The notes below the pieces were generated by a model. That model made no database searches, was not told the origin of the DNA, and was given only the letters and a program-made list of their open reading frames with translations. A program made the translations under genes and the position numbers. A stretch of DNA of 64,000 nt from Azotobacter chroococcum (GTDB taxonomy: Bacteria; Pseudomonadota; Gammaproteobacteria; Pseudomonadales; Pseudomonadaceae): contig NZ_SMMU01000001.1 of assembly GCF_004339665.1 (NCBI RefSeq), positions 379,281 to 443,280 on the forward strand, written 5' to 3'. Below are positions 8,555 to 17,372 of the stretch, piece by piece. Position 1 is the first letter of the stretch. Each line of letters opens with the position of its first letter.

Positions 8555-8616
8555 GGTTGATGATCAGGGGCGAGTCATTGGTTGGGGACGGACACTCCGC
8601 TGGCCGGCCTCATCCC

Positions 8617-9504
8617 TCAGGTCCGGGCTCCCATGGCTGTCCACACTCCCGGGAGCCCGGGTCTCCAATCAAGTCCAAGACCGGCCGTGGCCGGCCTCAG
8701 GGTATCGTCGCGAATGGCGCGCATCACGGCCTTGAGGGATTCGGTCGGCGCAATATCGATGGCCTGCTCCATCAGGGCCGCGCCGCGAGACTTGTCGCCC
8801 TTGCGGTAGTAGGCTTGCCCCAGTCCCATGGTGAACTCGACTTCCATGATCCTGCGCACTTCGCCGGGCCAACCGGGGTAGCTGGCGTTCTTCACCAAGG
8901 CCTCGCCGAACAGGCTGTTCGATTCATCATAGGCCCCCTGCATCAGCCTCACTCGGGCCAGCTGAGCATAGACTGCCGGCCCGGCAATCGGGTCGGCGTC
9001 CAGAAGCAGCCTGGTGTAGCGCTCGGCCTTGGCCAGCACTTCCTTGTCGGGCGCCTTGCCGCTGGCGGATGCCTGCTTCAGGTAGGCGGCGGCCAGCTTG
9101 CGGTAGAGATTCGGCCTGTCATTGTAAGAAACCCCGCCTTCAAGAGCCTACTCGAAGGAAGCCGCTGCCTCGGCGTTCTGCCCCAGCCGGAACTGGCTGG
9201 TGCCCAGGAAATCCAGCAGTTGCGGGCTGCGCCCGGCCCTGGCCATCTTCTCCTCGAGAAAGGCGACGGCCTCGGCGTCGCGGCGGGCCTCCGCCAGGCA
9301 GGCGGCCTTGAGGGATACATGGTCGCGCCACTCTTTACCGGCGGTGTCCGCCGGCTCTTGCAGATCGTCGATCTGCAGGCAGGCCTTGAACCAGCCCTCG
9401 TCCTTGAGGGTGTCGATCGGCTCCTTCTGAAAAGGGGCGGCGAGAGCGACATTGCCGATCGACAAACTGGCGGCGATCAAACCACGTGCGAACTTAGACT
9501 TCAC
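8617..9504 (-). pseudogene. TPR-like secreted protein gene interrupted by an in-frame amber codon
   Basis: One continuous frame of 296 codons contains a single internal TAG (9148-9150, codon 119). The first part has a GTG start (9504) after AAGGAGA, a signal peptide (LIAASLSIGNVALAA) and a TPR-like helix pair ending FRLGQNAEAAASFE. After the TAG the same frame continues with further TPR-like helices (YARL-type repeats, LGQAYYRKGDKSRGAALMEQA). Reading frame and composition are intact on both sides, so the stop is a recent point mutation, an assembly error or a readthrough site. The protein may have held TPR repeats for protein contacts in the periplasm. Confidence 0.75.
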
Positions 9505-9553
9505 GCACAGTCTCCTTTGGCTGGCGAATCAGGGAGGAACGAACAAGGAGGCT

Positions 9554-9691
9554 GGAAATTAGCCGAGCACCGGGACGCTGTAGCCCTGGCCGTAAACAGC
9601 TTGACCAGGTCGCAGTAGCCGTCGATGTGGACCTTTGGGCAAGGCACTGCTTGTCCACCGACGGCCATGGCAGGCGCCGGGCTCAGAGAAT
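9554..9691 (-). ncRNA. ssrS: Candidate 6S RNA (ssrS)
   Basis: Immediately downstream of zapA, the usual site of ssrS in Pseudomonas. The minus-strand sequence contains TACTGCGAC, CAGGGCTACAGCG and a 3' end ...CTCGGCTAATTTCC, resembling the 3' half of E. coli 6S RNA (ACUGCGAC, AAGGGUUACAGC, CUCGGAGAUUCC). It can close as a rod: AGCCCGGCGCC (9673-9683) pairs with GGTGCTCGGCT (9561-9571), and an inner stem pairs 9619-9632 with 9653-9664. 6S RNA binds sigma-70 RNA polymerase. The ends are estimates, and the 5' part may extend into the end of zapA, because 138 nt is short for 6S RNA (about 180 nt). Confidence 0.55.
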
Positions 9692-9721
9692 GCCGTGAGG
9701 TGAGGCCGGTCGAGCGCCAGC

Positions 9722-10003
9722 CTACAGTTGTAACTGGCGGCTGATCTGCTCGATGCAGGCAGCGAGGCGCTGCTCGGCCTCGCGCAGCTGCTGGCCCTGC
9801 TGAATCAGCGGGACACAGAGGTTGAGGGCCGTCAGCACCAGCAGCTCGTCCTTGCTGGCGCCGGGAAAGCGCTGCCGGCTCTCCGCCAGACGCTCCTGGA
9901 GCAGGTCGGCGGCCTCCTGCAGGGCGCGCTCCTCGCTGGCGGAGGCCCTGACTGGGTAATCGCGCCCGAGAATCTTCAGGACACGGACGCCACTCTCCTT
10001 CAT
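9722..10003 (-). CDS. zapA: Cell division protein ZapA
   Basis: A 93-residue ZapA homologue. The N-terminal segment VRVLKILGRDYPVRAS is the ZapA globular head, and the rest is a long coiled coil (AADLLQERLAESRQRF, REAEQRLAACIEQIS). ZapA tetramers cross-link FtsZ filaments at midcell. The ATG overlaps the stop of the upstream zapB-like gene (ATGA), so they are co-transcribed and translationally coupled. A candidate 6S RNA follows. Confidence 0.9.
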   Translation of the reverse strand: MKESGVRVLKILGRDYPVRASASEERALQEAADLLQERLAESRQRFPGASKDELLVLTALNLCVPLIQQGQQLREAEQRLAACIEQISRQLQL

Positions 10004-10227
10004 GCGACGCTACTGGCGCCGGCACGCTCTACCAGAGCCCGCAAACGGGCGAGCGTGGCGGCCTGCTTTTCTTCCTGTTCGAGGGCGGCCAGCTGAAGGT
10101 TGTCGTTCTCCTCCCTGGCCTGGCGCAGCTCCTGCTCAAGTTGGCTGCAGTTTTCGGCCAGCGTCCGGTTTTGTTGCAGCAGGTCGGCTACAACGCGTTC
10201 GAGTTGCGCGAGGGTCGTTTCAAACAT
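10000..10227 (-). CDS. ZapB-like coiled-coil protein (TIGR02449-type)
   Basis: A 75-residue protein that is nearly all heptad-repeat coiled coil (LAQLERVVADLLQQN, CSQLEQELRQAREEND). In Pseudomonas a small coiled-coil protein of this type normally precedes zapA, as here, with a 4-bp stop/start overlap. It is probably a divisome accessory working with ZapA. I chose the ATG at 10227 (MFETTL), where family similarity starts; its ribosome site is weak, and the frame remains open upstream. Confidence 0.75.
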   Translation of the reverse strand: MFETTLAQLERVVADLLQQNRTLAENCSQLEQELRQAREENDNLQLAALEQEEKQAATLARLRALVERAGASSVA

Positions 10228-10375
10228 GGTGTTTATCGGGATCCGTGGAGAAACGGGAAGGTTATCTAAGAACACCGGCCAGCGGAAAAGTTTTTGCTTC
10301 GGGTATTGCGGCGCCGTGACGCAGCGCCTCGCCTGTCCTCTCGTGCCGGAAGGTGAAGCGATCCGAGTCCGGCAT

Positions 10376-11161
10376 TCAAGCATGCCCGAACCAGTGCAGC
10401 CAGGCCAGGCGCGCGGTCAGGGCCAGCACCACGCAGATGAACACCGGGCGGATGAACCGGGCCCCGCCGCCGATGGCGGTGCGGGCGCCCAGCCATGCGC
10501 CGGCCATCAGGGCACTGCCCATGCACAAGCCAAGCACCCAGGCCACATGGCCGGTGCCGATGAAGACGCCCAGGGCCATGGCGTTGCTGACGAAGTTCAT
10601 GGTGCGCGCCACGCCGCTGGCGCGCACCAGATCGAGCGGGTACAGCAGCAGGGTGCTGATCGTCCAGAAGGCGCCGGTACCAGGACCGATGGCGCCGTCG
10701 TAGGCCCCCAGGGCCAGACCTTGCGGCCACTGGCGCCTTTTCGCGATCGGGACATCGGGGGCGTGGGCGCTGTCCGGCGTGCGACTGAACAGCAGGTACA
10801 GCCCGCAGGCAAAGACGACGACCGGCAGCATCTGGTTGAGCCACCTGGCCGGCAGGTAATGGGTGATGGCGGCGCCCAGCAGCGCACCGAGGGCGGTGGC
10901 GACCAGTGCACCATACCAGTGGCCGGACTGGAACAGGCCGCGGCGAATGAAGGTCAGGCTGGCGATGGCCGCACCGAAGGTGGAGCTGAGCTTGTTGGTG
11001 CCCAGCACCAGATGCGGCGGCAGACCGGCGGTCAAGAGCGCGGGAACCGTGATCAGCCCGCCTCCGCCGGCAATCGCGTCGATGAAGCCGGCGATGAAGG
11101 CCACACCCGCCAAGACGGCAAGGGTGGCGGGGTCCATGGCGATCTCGAAGGCAAAGGGCAT
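10376..11161 (-). CDS. TSUP (TauE/SafE) family membrane transporter
   Basis: A 261-residue inner-membrane protein with about eight hydrophobic segments, of the TSUP family of sulfite/organosulfonate or general anion exporters. Diagnostic features are GFIDAIAGGGGLITVPALL near residue 30 and the repeated-half motif GAYDGAIGPGTGAF. Substrate unknown. The ATG at 11161 has a weak ribosome site, and an internal ATG eight codons later is an alternative. It lies upstream of the zapB-like/zapA pair on the same strand but 148 bases away. Confidence 0.85.
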   Translation of the reverse strand: MPFAFEIAMDPATLAVLAGVAFIAGFIDAIAGGGGLITVPALLTAGLPPHLVLGTNKLSSTFGAAIASLTFIRRGLFQSGHWYGALVATALGALLGAAITHYLPARWLNQMLPVVVFACGLYLLFSRTPDSAHAPDVPIAKRRQWPQGLALGAYDGAIGPGTGAFWTISTLLLYPLDLVRASGVARTMNFVSNAMALGVFIGTGHVAWVLGLCMGSALMAGAWLGARTAIGGGARFIRPVFICVVLALTARLAWLHWFGHA

Positions 11162-11267
11162 GGGCTGGCGCGACCTATGGGGAAAGAGCGGCGCGGATGG
11201 TAGCGCGCCGCACCGACTGCCGCGAATGCAAGCGGGCAGATACCGGCTTTCCTGGCGGTTGTCGCCC

Positions 11268-12311
11268 TCACGGCCTGGCCGTGCGCCACAGCTCCGGCCA
11301 GTCGTCGGGGGTGCTGCCGGCACAGCGCTGCATCATCTGCGCGGACTGCAGCTGAAAACGCTCGCCGTCGAACAGCCAGCTGCCCGCGTCACCGCAATCG
11401 CCGAGGCCCCTGCCCTTCATGAAGTAGCCGAGTTCCCCGGTGCCCTCGTCGTATTCGACCCAGCCGCCGAGGCCTTCGCCGCCAAGCGGCAGGGGCTCGA
11501 TGCGCAGCGGCTGCTGTGGATAGGGCGCTTCGCGGGCGACCCGGTAGAGGGCGAAGTTGCAGTTGTAGGCCGCACAGGAGGTCTGGATCAGCACCAGCGC
11601 CTCCCGCGTGTTGAGCGCATGGGCCTGCGCCTCGGGCTCCCGGCCGTCCGTGTTGGCCTCCTGCCATTCGCTGCGGGTGGCGGCCAGCACCGCCTGGGCG
11701 ATGCGCTGGCGCTCGTCATCGGCCAGCGGCACGACACCGGGGAACGGACGCAGCAGCGGCAGCGGCGGCGCCTCCGGCACCTCGCGGTCGTCGCGCTCGC
11801 CAGGGCGGTACAGCGCGCCGCGGGTGTCGAGCCGGCCCTGCACCGAGTCCATCAACAGCAGCGCCGCAGAAAGGCCCGCGAGGGAAACCTCGGCCTCCTC
11901 GCCTGTCGTCACGTCCAGGCGCAAAGTCTCGCCATTGCGCCACTCGGCCAGCAGCGCGCGCGCCGTATCGCCCTCGCCGCGGAGGATCAGCGCGTCCTCG
12001 CCCGCCTCGCGCTGCAGGGCATCCGTCAGCGCATCCGGCAACGGGCGGTCGTCGGTCGACAGCGGGAAGTGCCCAGCCTGCCCGGCGTAGCTCAGGCGAA
12101 CCCGCGGCTGGGCCTTGGGGCCGGCATCGCGGCTGACCACCAGGCGGAGCGGGCTGAAGCCGAAGGCCGCGGCGCTGATGGCCTGGCAGCTGCGCAGGTT
12201 GTCGCAGGCCACCACCCAGTCCTTGATCTCGCGGTACAGGGGCACCGGCTCCGGCGCCGCCTGGGCGGCGCTTCCGAGCAGGATCAGGATCAGGGGCGAC
12301 AGACGCGGCAT
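11268..12311 (-). CDS. DUF1176 periplasmic protein
   Basis: A 347-residue exported protein with a signal peptide (LSPLILILLGSAAQA, cleavage near residue 18) and the DUF1176 fold. Typical features are YREIKDWVVACDNLRSC near the N-terminus, the paired-cysteine segment SCAAYNCNFALYR, and a C-terminal GLGDCGDAGSWLFDG. Function is unknown for the family. The start at 12311 is supported by GGAG 5 bases upstream; an ATG six codons earlier is possible. Confidence 0.8.
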   Translation of the reverse strand: MPRLSPLILILLGSAAQAAPEPVPLYREIKDWVVACDNLRSCQAISAAAFGFSPLRLVVSRDAGPKAQPRVRLSYAGQAGHFPLSTDDRPLPDALTDALQREAGEDALILRGEGDTARALLAEWRNGETLRLDVTTGEEAEVSLAGLSAALLLMDSVQGRLDTRGALYRPGERDDREVPEAPPLPLLRPFPGVVPLADDERQRIAQAVLAATRSEWQEANTDGREPEAQAHALNTREALVLIQTSCAAYNCNFALYRVAREAPYPQQPLRIEPLPLGGEGLGGWVEYDEGTGELGYFMKGRGLGDCGDAGSWLFDGERFQLQSAQMMQRCAGSTPDDWPELWRTARP

Positions 12312-12552
12312 GGGAACTCCGTTCTTCATGGGGCGGTTTTGCCGCGCATCTTGCGCGCCAGGCCCCGACGCCACAAGCGCGCGCCATGGATGCTTCCGGC
12401 TGCAGACCAATGCCGGAACGCCCTCGCCCTGCGCTCGATAGCGGCATTTTTGCACCGAAACGCCAGCACTTCCCTGCTGGTACCGTCAGGATAAACAGCG
12501 GCATCCTGATCTATGCTCCCTTCGCCATAACCAAAAACCGGAGGGAACTCCC

Positions 12553-12924
12553 ATGGGTCTGTTCAGCAAGATTCTCCATTCGCTCGGTTTCGGCGCGAAA
12601 GCCAAGTCGGCAGAGGCGGCACCGTCCGCCCCCTCGGCGCCAGCCGCCCCGGCAGGCAGCGGTACGGTGGATGTGGTGGGCAAGCTGGAAGGGCTGGCGG
12701 CCGGCCATCCGGAAAAGCTCAACTGGCGAACCTCCATCGTCGACCTGCTCAAGCTGCTCGATCTGGACAGCAGCCTGCAGGCGCGCAAGGAGCTGGCCAG
12801 CGAGCTGGGCTGCCCGCCGGAGAAGATGGGCGACTCGGCGCAGATGAACATGTGGCTGCACAAGACCGTGCTGCAGAAGCTGGCGGAGAACGGCGGCAAC
12901 GTACCGCCCGAGCTGCTCGACTGA
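12553..12924 (+). CDS. DUF3597 domain protein
   Basis: A 123-residue soluble protein with a short N-terminal helix (MGLFSKILHSLG), an Ala/Pro-rich linker (residues 20-37) and a C-terminal DUF3597 domain marked by KLNWRTSIVDLLKLLDLD and NMWLHKTVLQKLAENGG. This is a small helical domain of unknown function, sometimes associated with LysM proteins. The start follows CGGAGGGA. It stands alone. Confidence 0.85.
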   Translation: MGLFSKILHSLGFGAKAKSAEAAPSAPSAPAAPAGSGTVDVVGKLEGLAAGHPEKLNWRTSIVDLLKLLDLDSSLQARKELASELGCPPEKMGDSAQMNMWLHKTVLQKLAENGGNVPPELLD

Positions 12925-13030
12925 TGAGCGCGCCCGGCCGGCAGGTGCCGGCCTGCCCGCGAGGCGCTAGAATCGCCCCCTTTCGTTCCCGGGCCGGCCG
13001 GGACTCACCCCTCGCAGCGAGAGAATCGAT

Positions 13031-13729
13031 ATGGGCGCCCAGTGGAAAGCCAGACCCAAGGAAATTGCCGCCAACGCCAAGGGCAAGATCTTTGGCAAGC
13101 TGGTCAAGGAAATCATGATTGCCGCACGCAACGGCGCGGACCCGGATATGAACCCCAAGCTGCGCCTGGCGGTGCATCAGGCCAAGAAGGCCTCGATGCC
13201 CAAGGACACCCTGGAGCGCGCGATCAAGAAGGGCGCGGGCCTCTCCGGCGAGGTGGTCAACTACGAGCGCACCATCTATGAAGGCTTCGCCCCGCACCGC
13301 GTGCCGGTGATCGTCGAGTGCCTGACCGACAATGTGAACCGCACCGTGGCGGAAATCCGCGTGCTGTTCCGCAAGGGTCAGTTGGGCACCTCGGGCTCGG
13401 TGAGCTGGGACTTCGACTACTTGGGCATGATCGAGGCGACCCCGGAGGGAGGCGCCGATCCAGAACTGGCCGCCATCGAGGCGGGCGCCCAGGACTTCGA
13501 GCCTGCCGAGGAAGGCGCCACCCTGTTCTACACCGAGCCGACCGACCTGGACGCGGTGTGCAAGGCGCTGCCGGAGTTCGGCTTCACCGTGCAGTCGGCC
13601 AACCTCGGCTACAAGGCGAAGAACCCGGTGAGCCTGTCCGGCGCCGAACTCGAGGAGGTCGAGGCCTTCCTCGAAGCCCTGGACAACCACGACGACGTGC
13701 AGAACGTCTACGTCGGCCTGAGCGCCTGA
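13031..13729 (+). CDS. YebC/PmpR-family protein (YeeN-type paralogue)
   Basis: A 232-residue YebC-superfamily protein. YebC proteins are annotated as DNA-binding regulators, and recent work ties them to translation of proline-rich stretches. The N-terminus [18 protein letters not shown] differs from canonical YebC, which begins AGHSKW, so it is more like the YeeN branch. Core motifs are [17 protein letters not shown] and [19 protein letters not shown]. In canonical Pseudomonas YebC the gene sits next to ruvC; there is no ruvC here, which also supports a paralogue. Not in an obvious operon. Confidence 0.82.
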   Translation: MGAQWKARPKEIAANAKGKIFGKLVKEIMIAARNGADPDMNPKLRLAVHQAKKASMPKDTLERAIKKGAGLSGEVVNYERTIYEGFAPHRVPVIVECLTDNVNRTVAEIRVLFRKGQLGTSGSVSWDFDYLGMIEATPEGGADPELAAIEAGAQDFEPAEEGATLFYTEPTDLDAVCKALPEFGFTVQSANLGYKAKNPVSLSGAELEEVEAFLEALDNHDDVQNVYVGLSA

Positions 13730-13749
13730 GTCCTCGCCAGATCATTCCC

Positions 13750-13814
13750 GCGCCGCCACCCGGGAACGATCCCGAACATATCCAGGCTTGTACTAGCCGG
13801 AGCTGAGGCTCCGG
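13750..13814. repeat. Degenerate REP-like hairpin region
   Basis: TTCCCGCG...CGGGAACGATC resembles the REP family, followed by a perfect 7-bp hairpin CCGGAGC / GCTCCGG (13797-13814). It separates two convergent genes and may also limit read-through. Confidence 0.4.
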
Positions 13815-13839
13815 CAGCAAGTTCAGGATGCCTGGTGCC

Positions 13840-14085
13840 TCAAACTGCATTGGGCTCCCATATCAGCACGCCGTCGTCGCGGACCTCGATCACCTTGGTC
13901 AGCGCGGCCTCGGCCACCGCGTCGGCTTCGGAGGCCAGGTCGTAGCAGTGACCATTGGCCACTTGATGCACACGGGCGTTTTCGTCGACGCCACGGCGCT
14001 TGACGGCAATGACAGCCTGGAAGGCCTTGCCTGCGGGAATGGCCGAGGAAATGGCGTCGAACTTGGTGAAATGCTTGCGGGCCAT
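13840..14085 (-). CDS. Conserved hypothetical protein (81 aa)
   Basis: A small soluble protein beginning MARKHFTKFDAISSAI, with AFQAVIAVKRRGVDENARVH and ending DDGVLIWEPNAV. The start at 14085 has GGAGAG upstream at 7 bases. It could be a small beta-rich domain. I do not recognise a named family. Monocistronic on the minus strand, divergent from the DUF3144 gene. Confidence 0.6.
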   Translation of the reverse strand: MARKHFTKFDAISSAIPAGKAFQAVIAVKRRGVDENARVHQVANGHCYDLASEADAVAEAALTKVIEVRDDGVLIWEPNAV

Positions 14086-14280
14086 ACGACTCTCCGTTGG
14101 TGGGCGCTATGCAGTAATGGACAACGCGAGCCGGGGAAAGCTTCGACGGTCCAGCGGCGGCTGGCTGGATTTCGCCCCAAGCATGACATCGCGGCGACAT
14201 GCAACCGTTTACTTGCAAATCCGTGCCACGTATAAACGGAACAAACTTCCACTCAACCCTTGATGCCACAGGATCCGAAC

Positions 14281-14556
14281 ATGGCCGAAAACCCGGTAAA
14301 CATGGAAATCTTCGACATGGCCGATGAGTTCATCGCCGTTGCCAACCGTCTGCTCGAGGAGGAACAGAAGGATCTGGGGCAGATCAGTGCCGCTATCCGC
14401 TACGCCGCGGCCCGCTTCAGCGCCCACGAGGCCGCCTGCCGCTCCGGCGATCTGTCGGTCGACAAGGAAAAAGCCTTCAACTGGTACACCGAGCAGTTCA
14501 GCAAGATGCTGGCCGAAAACCTCGACCAGCATATCGAGATGGCCAAACAGCGCTGA
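14281..14556 (+). CDS. DUF3144 protein
   Basis: A 91-residue acidic helical protein. FDMADEFIAVANRLLEEE, then AAIRYAAARFSAHEA and a C-terminal EQFSKMLAENLDQHI match the DUF3144 pattern. Function unknown. ATG 14281 (MAENPV) with AGGA 7 bases upstream is preferred over an in-frame TTG/ATG at 14260. A 8-bp GC hairpin (14569-14593) lies between it and the convergent MaoC gene. Confidence 0.75.
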   Translation: MAENPVNMEIFDMADEFIAVANRLLEEEQKDLGQISAAIRYAAARFSAHEAACRSGDLSVDKEKAFNWYTEQFSKMLAENLDQHIEMAKQR

Positions 14557-14615
14557 ACAGGCGCCGGACAGGCGGGACTTCCGAACCCGCCTGCCGACTC
14601 CCGCAGCACGTCCCG

Positions 14616-15080
14616 TTACGCCGGCCGCCGGAATACGACCAGCTTGGCCAGCAACCTCTGCACCACCTCGCCACGCTGATTCAGCGTCAGGCTTTCCAGG
14701 GCGACGATGCCGCGATCCGGCCTGGAGCGCGACGGCGTGATCGCCTGGATGCAGCTCTCCACATGCAGGATGTCCCCCGCCCGGGTCGGCCTAGGCCAGT
14801 CGATCTCGCCGCCGGCACCGATCAGCCCGTCGGCCAGCGGCATGCCGCTGGTGACCAGCAGGCGCATGGTGATGGCCGCGGTATGCCAGCCGCTGGCGGC
14901 CAGCCCGCCGAACAGGGTCTGCCGGGCCGCCTCGTCGTCCAGGTGAAAGGGCTGGGGGTCGAACTGCGCGGCGAAGGCCTTGAGGCCGGCCTCGTCCAGC
15001 ACGAATTCGCCGCTGCGAAAGCGCGCGCCCACGGCCAGATCGTCCAGATAAAGGGTTGCTTCCCGCCGCATCTCGTTCAT
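14616..15080 (-). CDS. MaoC-like (R)-specific enoyl-CoA hydratase/dehydratase
   Basis: A 154-residue hot-dog-fold protein of the MaoC-like hydratase family. FAAQFDPQPFHLDDEAARQTLFGGLAASG carries the expected D-x-x-x-x-H hydratase signature and the following helix. WPRPTRAGDILH and SLTLNQRGEVV are the later conserved strands. It probably hydrates or dehydrates an acyl-CoA; the substrate is unknown. The start at 15080 follows AAGGAG. It precedes oprD on the same strand order by only 42 bases beyond the stop of that gene. Confidence 0.85.
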   Translation of the reverse strand: MNEMRREATLYLDDLAVGARFRSGEFVLDEAGLKAFAAQFDPQPFHLDDEAARQTLFGGLAASGWHTAAITMRLLVTSGMPLADGLIGAGGEIDWPRPTRAGDILHVESCIQAITPSRSRPDRGIVALESLTLNQRGEVVQRLLAKLVVFRRPA

Positions 15081-15122
15081 GTGCACTCCTTCTGTTCCAT
15101 TGCAGGCATCCTCCCATGCAGG

Positions 15123-16385
15123 CTATAGCAAGGGCATGGTGTAGGTGACGATCAGGCGGTTCTCGTCGAGGTCGTTGCCTCGGCCGTCGTTGCGCAGCGT
15201 GGCGTTGCGCCATTGCAGGCTGAGGTTCTTGAGGACACCGCTCTGGAACACATAGTCGATGTAGGTATCGCGCTCCCACTCCTCCCCCTTGCTGCCGTCG
15301 GCCCGGCGGATGTCGCGGCCGCTGATGTAGCGGGTCATGAAATTCAGACCGGGAATGCCCAGGGCAGCGAAGTCGTAGGTGTAGCGCACCTGCCAGGACT
15401 TCTCGCCCGGGTTGGCGAAGTCGTTCACCTGGGCGAAGTTGACCAGGTAGGGGTCGGTTCCGGTGATGTAGGCGAAGCCGGTGTCGCCGATCATCTTCTG
15501 ATAGCCAAGGCCGAAGCTGTGGGCCGTCAGCTTGTAGACGAACATGGCGTTGATCGCCTTGTTGTCCACGTTGCTGTCGCCGTCGTCGGACGAGCGCGCA
15601 AAGCGCAGGTCCGTCGCCAGGGACTGCCCGGCAGCGATGGGCAGCGAATGGTTCAGGGTGAAGAAGTGCTGGTGGTAGTTGTTGTCCAGGTTGGCATAGT
15701 CATAGGCAGTGGTCAGGTTGTCACTCCACTTGTACTTGACCCCGGCGAAGTCGAACTGGTCGGTGGCATCCAGTCCCTTCATGCCCTTGTTGATCATGGT
15801 GATGTCTTCGCTGGCACTGGAATTGCGCTCAATCAGGTGGGTCAGGCGACCGACATTCAGGGTCAGGCCGTCGATCTCCTGGGAAACCAGGCTCCCACCA
15901 CGGAAATAGGTGGGAAACAGGCGCGTCTCGTTGGGCATGACCGTCGGCATCTTGGGAAACAGGCTGCCGTACCGCAGCAGGCTCCTGGAGTAACGCAGCT
16001 TGAGCGTGGCGCCCACCTTGCCGTAGTCGTTGGGCACGTCGCCATCATTATGCACCGGCAGCAGGCCGGTGCCCGCCCGCCCGGGACTGGAGTCGAGGCG
16101 GATGCCCCACATGCCGACGGCGTCGATGCCGAATCCCAAGGCGCCCTCGGTAAAACCGGACTCGTAGTTCAGCATGAAGCCCTGGGCCCATTCATCGGCA
16201 TGGGACTGTCCCGTGCTGCTGCCGCCCTCCTGGCGGAAATCGCGGTTGTAGTAGTAGTTGCGTATCAGCAGGCTGGCCTTGCTGTCGGCGAAGAAATCGG
16301 CCAGCGCCAGCGAGGGCGTGCCGCCGGCCAGCGCCAGGCCGGAAAGGGAAAACACCATGCTCCGGAGATGGAAAGTCTTGAACAT
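15123..16385 (-). CDS. OprD-family outer-membrane porin
   Basis: A 420-residue outer-membrane beta-barrel of the OprD family, Pseudomonas channels specific for amino acids, peptides or aromatic acids. It has a signal peptide with likely cleavage after SLALA (residue 29). Family-typical segments are NYYYNRDF near the mature N-terminus, EWAQGFMLNYESGFT, RYGSLFPKMPTVM, SLVSQEIDGL and RDTYIDYVFQSG. The C-terminus TYTMPLL is typical of the group. The start MFKTFH has AAGGA about 10 bases upstream. The exact substrate cannot be read from sequence. It may be co-transcribed with the downstream MaoC gene. Confidence 0.9.
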   Translation of the reverse strand: MFKTFHLRSMVFSLSGLALAGGTPSLALADFFADSKASLLIRNYYYNRDFRQEGGSSTGQSHADEWAQGFMLNYESGFTEGALGFGIDAVGMWGIRLDSSPGRAGTGLLPVHNDGDVPNDYGKVGATLKLRYSRSLLRYGSLFPKMPTVMPNETRLFPTYFRGGSLVSQEIDGLTLNVGRLTHLIERNSSASEDITMINKGMKGLDATDQFDFAGVKYKWSDNLTTAYDYANLDNNYHQHFFTLNHSLPIAAGQSLATDLRFARSSDDGDSNVDNKAINAMFVYKLTAHSFGLGYQKMIGDTGFAYITGTDPYLVNFAQVNDFANPGEKSWQVRYTYDFAALGIPGLNFMTRYISGRDIRRADGSKGEEWERDTYIDYVFQSGVLKNLSLQWRNATLRNDGRGNDLDENRLIVTYTMPLL

Positions 16386-17054
16386 CGCGTCGTGATCCTT
16401 CTGTTTTGTTGTTCTTGTCACGGGCACGGTGGGCATCGCCACCGCTCAGCCATGACGGGCCGCCACGCCGGGAATCGCGCAGGCAAAGGCTGCCCGTCAC
16501 GCCCCATTCGGCTGAATCGGGCGAGTTCCAGTCTTGATCGGGATGTCCGGGAGACGGTCGGCGGTGCGCCTGCCTAGCGACGTGCCGGTCGCGAGCCTGG
16601 CCGTACGGACTCAGGCCCGCCCGCCCCGAGGGACAGCCGCTTCAAGCGTGCTCGATGGGAATTCGGCAGGGGCGCCGGCCAGGGCCGGAAGAAGCAAGAG
16701 CGAAAGGCTTGACTGTTACGGCCAGGACCAGTGCGGTCGGACCGGATGGATGGCAACCGTTCAGGTCACCGCCATGACCTTCGATCGCGGGAGGCATCCC
16801 CGAGGGGATGACGGCTTTCCGTGCTTGCATGAGTCTTTTTCCGAATGATTGTTGTGAACTCATTGCCAGAATCACTGCCCGCCGTGCGGATGGCCAGATC
16901 GCCAGCCTGGCGGGGCAGCATTAGAGTGGCGGGCGGACAGTGGCACGACAATAACGCTTGCAGCCTAATTCTGGACATTTGCGGACAGCCAACGGCCAGC
17001 GTGATTCCAAGGAAGGCGCATGCGCGCCTGCCTGCAGGAGAAGCATGACGGTCA
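16386..17054. other. Intergenic region upstream of oprD without a supportable gene
   Basis: About 670 bases. I see a small perfect hairpin CATCCCC-GA-GGGGATG (16795-16810), a lower-GC patch near 16840-16990, and only short open frames without ribosome sites. A TGGCACG...TTGC pair near 16938 has the wrong spacing for a sigma-54 promoter. Confidence 0.45.
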
Positions 17055-17085
17055 GGGGTGGAAAAGGCCTGGCGGCTTTTCCACC
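17055..17085. repeat. Short palindromic repeat, GGAAAAC/TTTCCACCC family, copy 3
   Basis: GGGGTGGAAAAG and CTTTTCCACCC are inverted arms around GCCTGGCGG. The element sits just downstream of the 17112-17372 gene and could also terminate it. Confidence 0.6.
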
Positions 17086-17111
17086 CGGTCGTGAAGCGGG
17101 ATGCCGGCCCG

Positions 17112-17372
17112 TCAGGCGGCCTGGGGGAAGAGCGGCTTACCGTGGTCAAGGCACTGGTCGACCAGCCACTTGCCGTGGGCGATGGAGGCGTGCTGGGCCT
17201 GTTCCAGCTCGGCCATGAAGGCGTATCCGAGCGGCAGGGGCAGCCGGCGGGTGGTGCGGCCTTCGGGCGTGGTGATCTGGCAACCGCCGGCCCAAGGCAT
17301 CGGACTGCCCTCATGCTCCAGAACGTCGGCGGTGATGATGTGGTCGCGGTAGGTGCATTGCATCAGGGTCAT
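17112..17372 (-). CDS. Conserved hypothetical protein (86 aa)
   Basis: A small soluble protein starting MTLMQCTYRDHIITADV, with EGRTTRRLPLPLGYAFMA and ending GKPLFPQAA. No membrane segment is visible. The start at 17372 is preceded by GAGG at 8 bases. I do not recognise a function. A repeat hairpin follows 27 bases downstream. Confidence 0.6.
   Translation of the reverse strand: MTLMQCTYRDHIITADVLEHEGSPMPWAGGCQITTPEGRTTRRLPLPLGYAFMAELEQAQHASIAHGKWLVDQCLDHGKPLFPQAA

Noticed and set aside
16642..16875. 77-codon minus-strand frame upstream of oprD
   Set aside because: The N-terminus looks faintly protein-like, but there is no clear ribosome site, no family and no coding composition in the second half.
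16937..16962. Possible sigma-54 promoter (TGGCACG...TTGC)
   Set aside because: The spacing is 10 instead of 4 bases between the conserved boxes.
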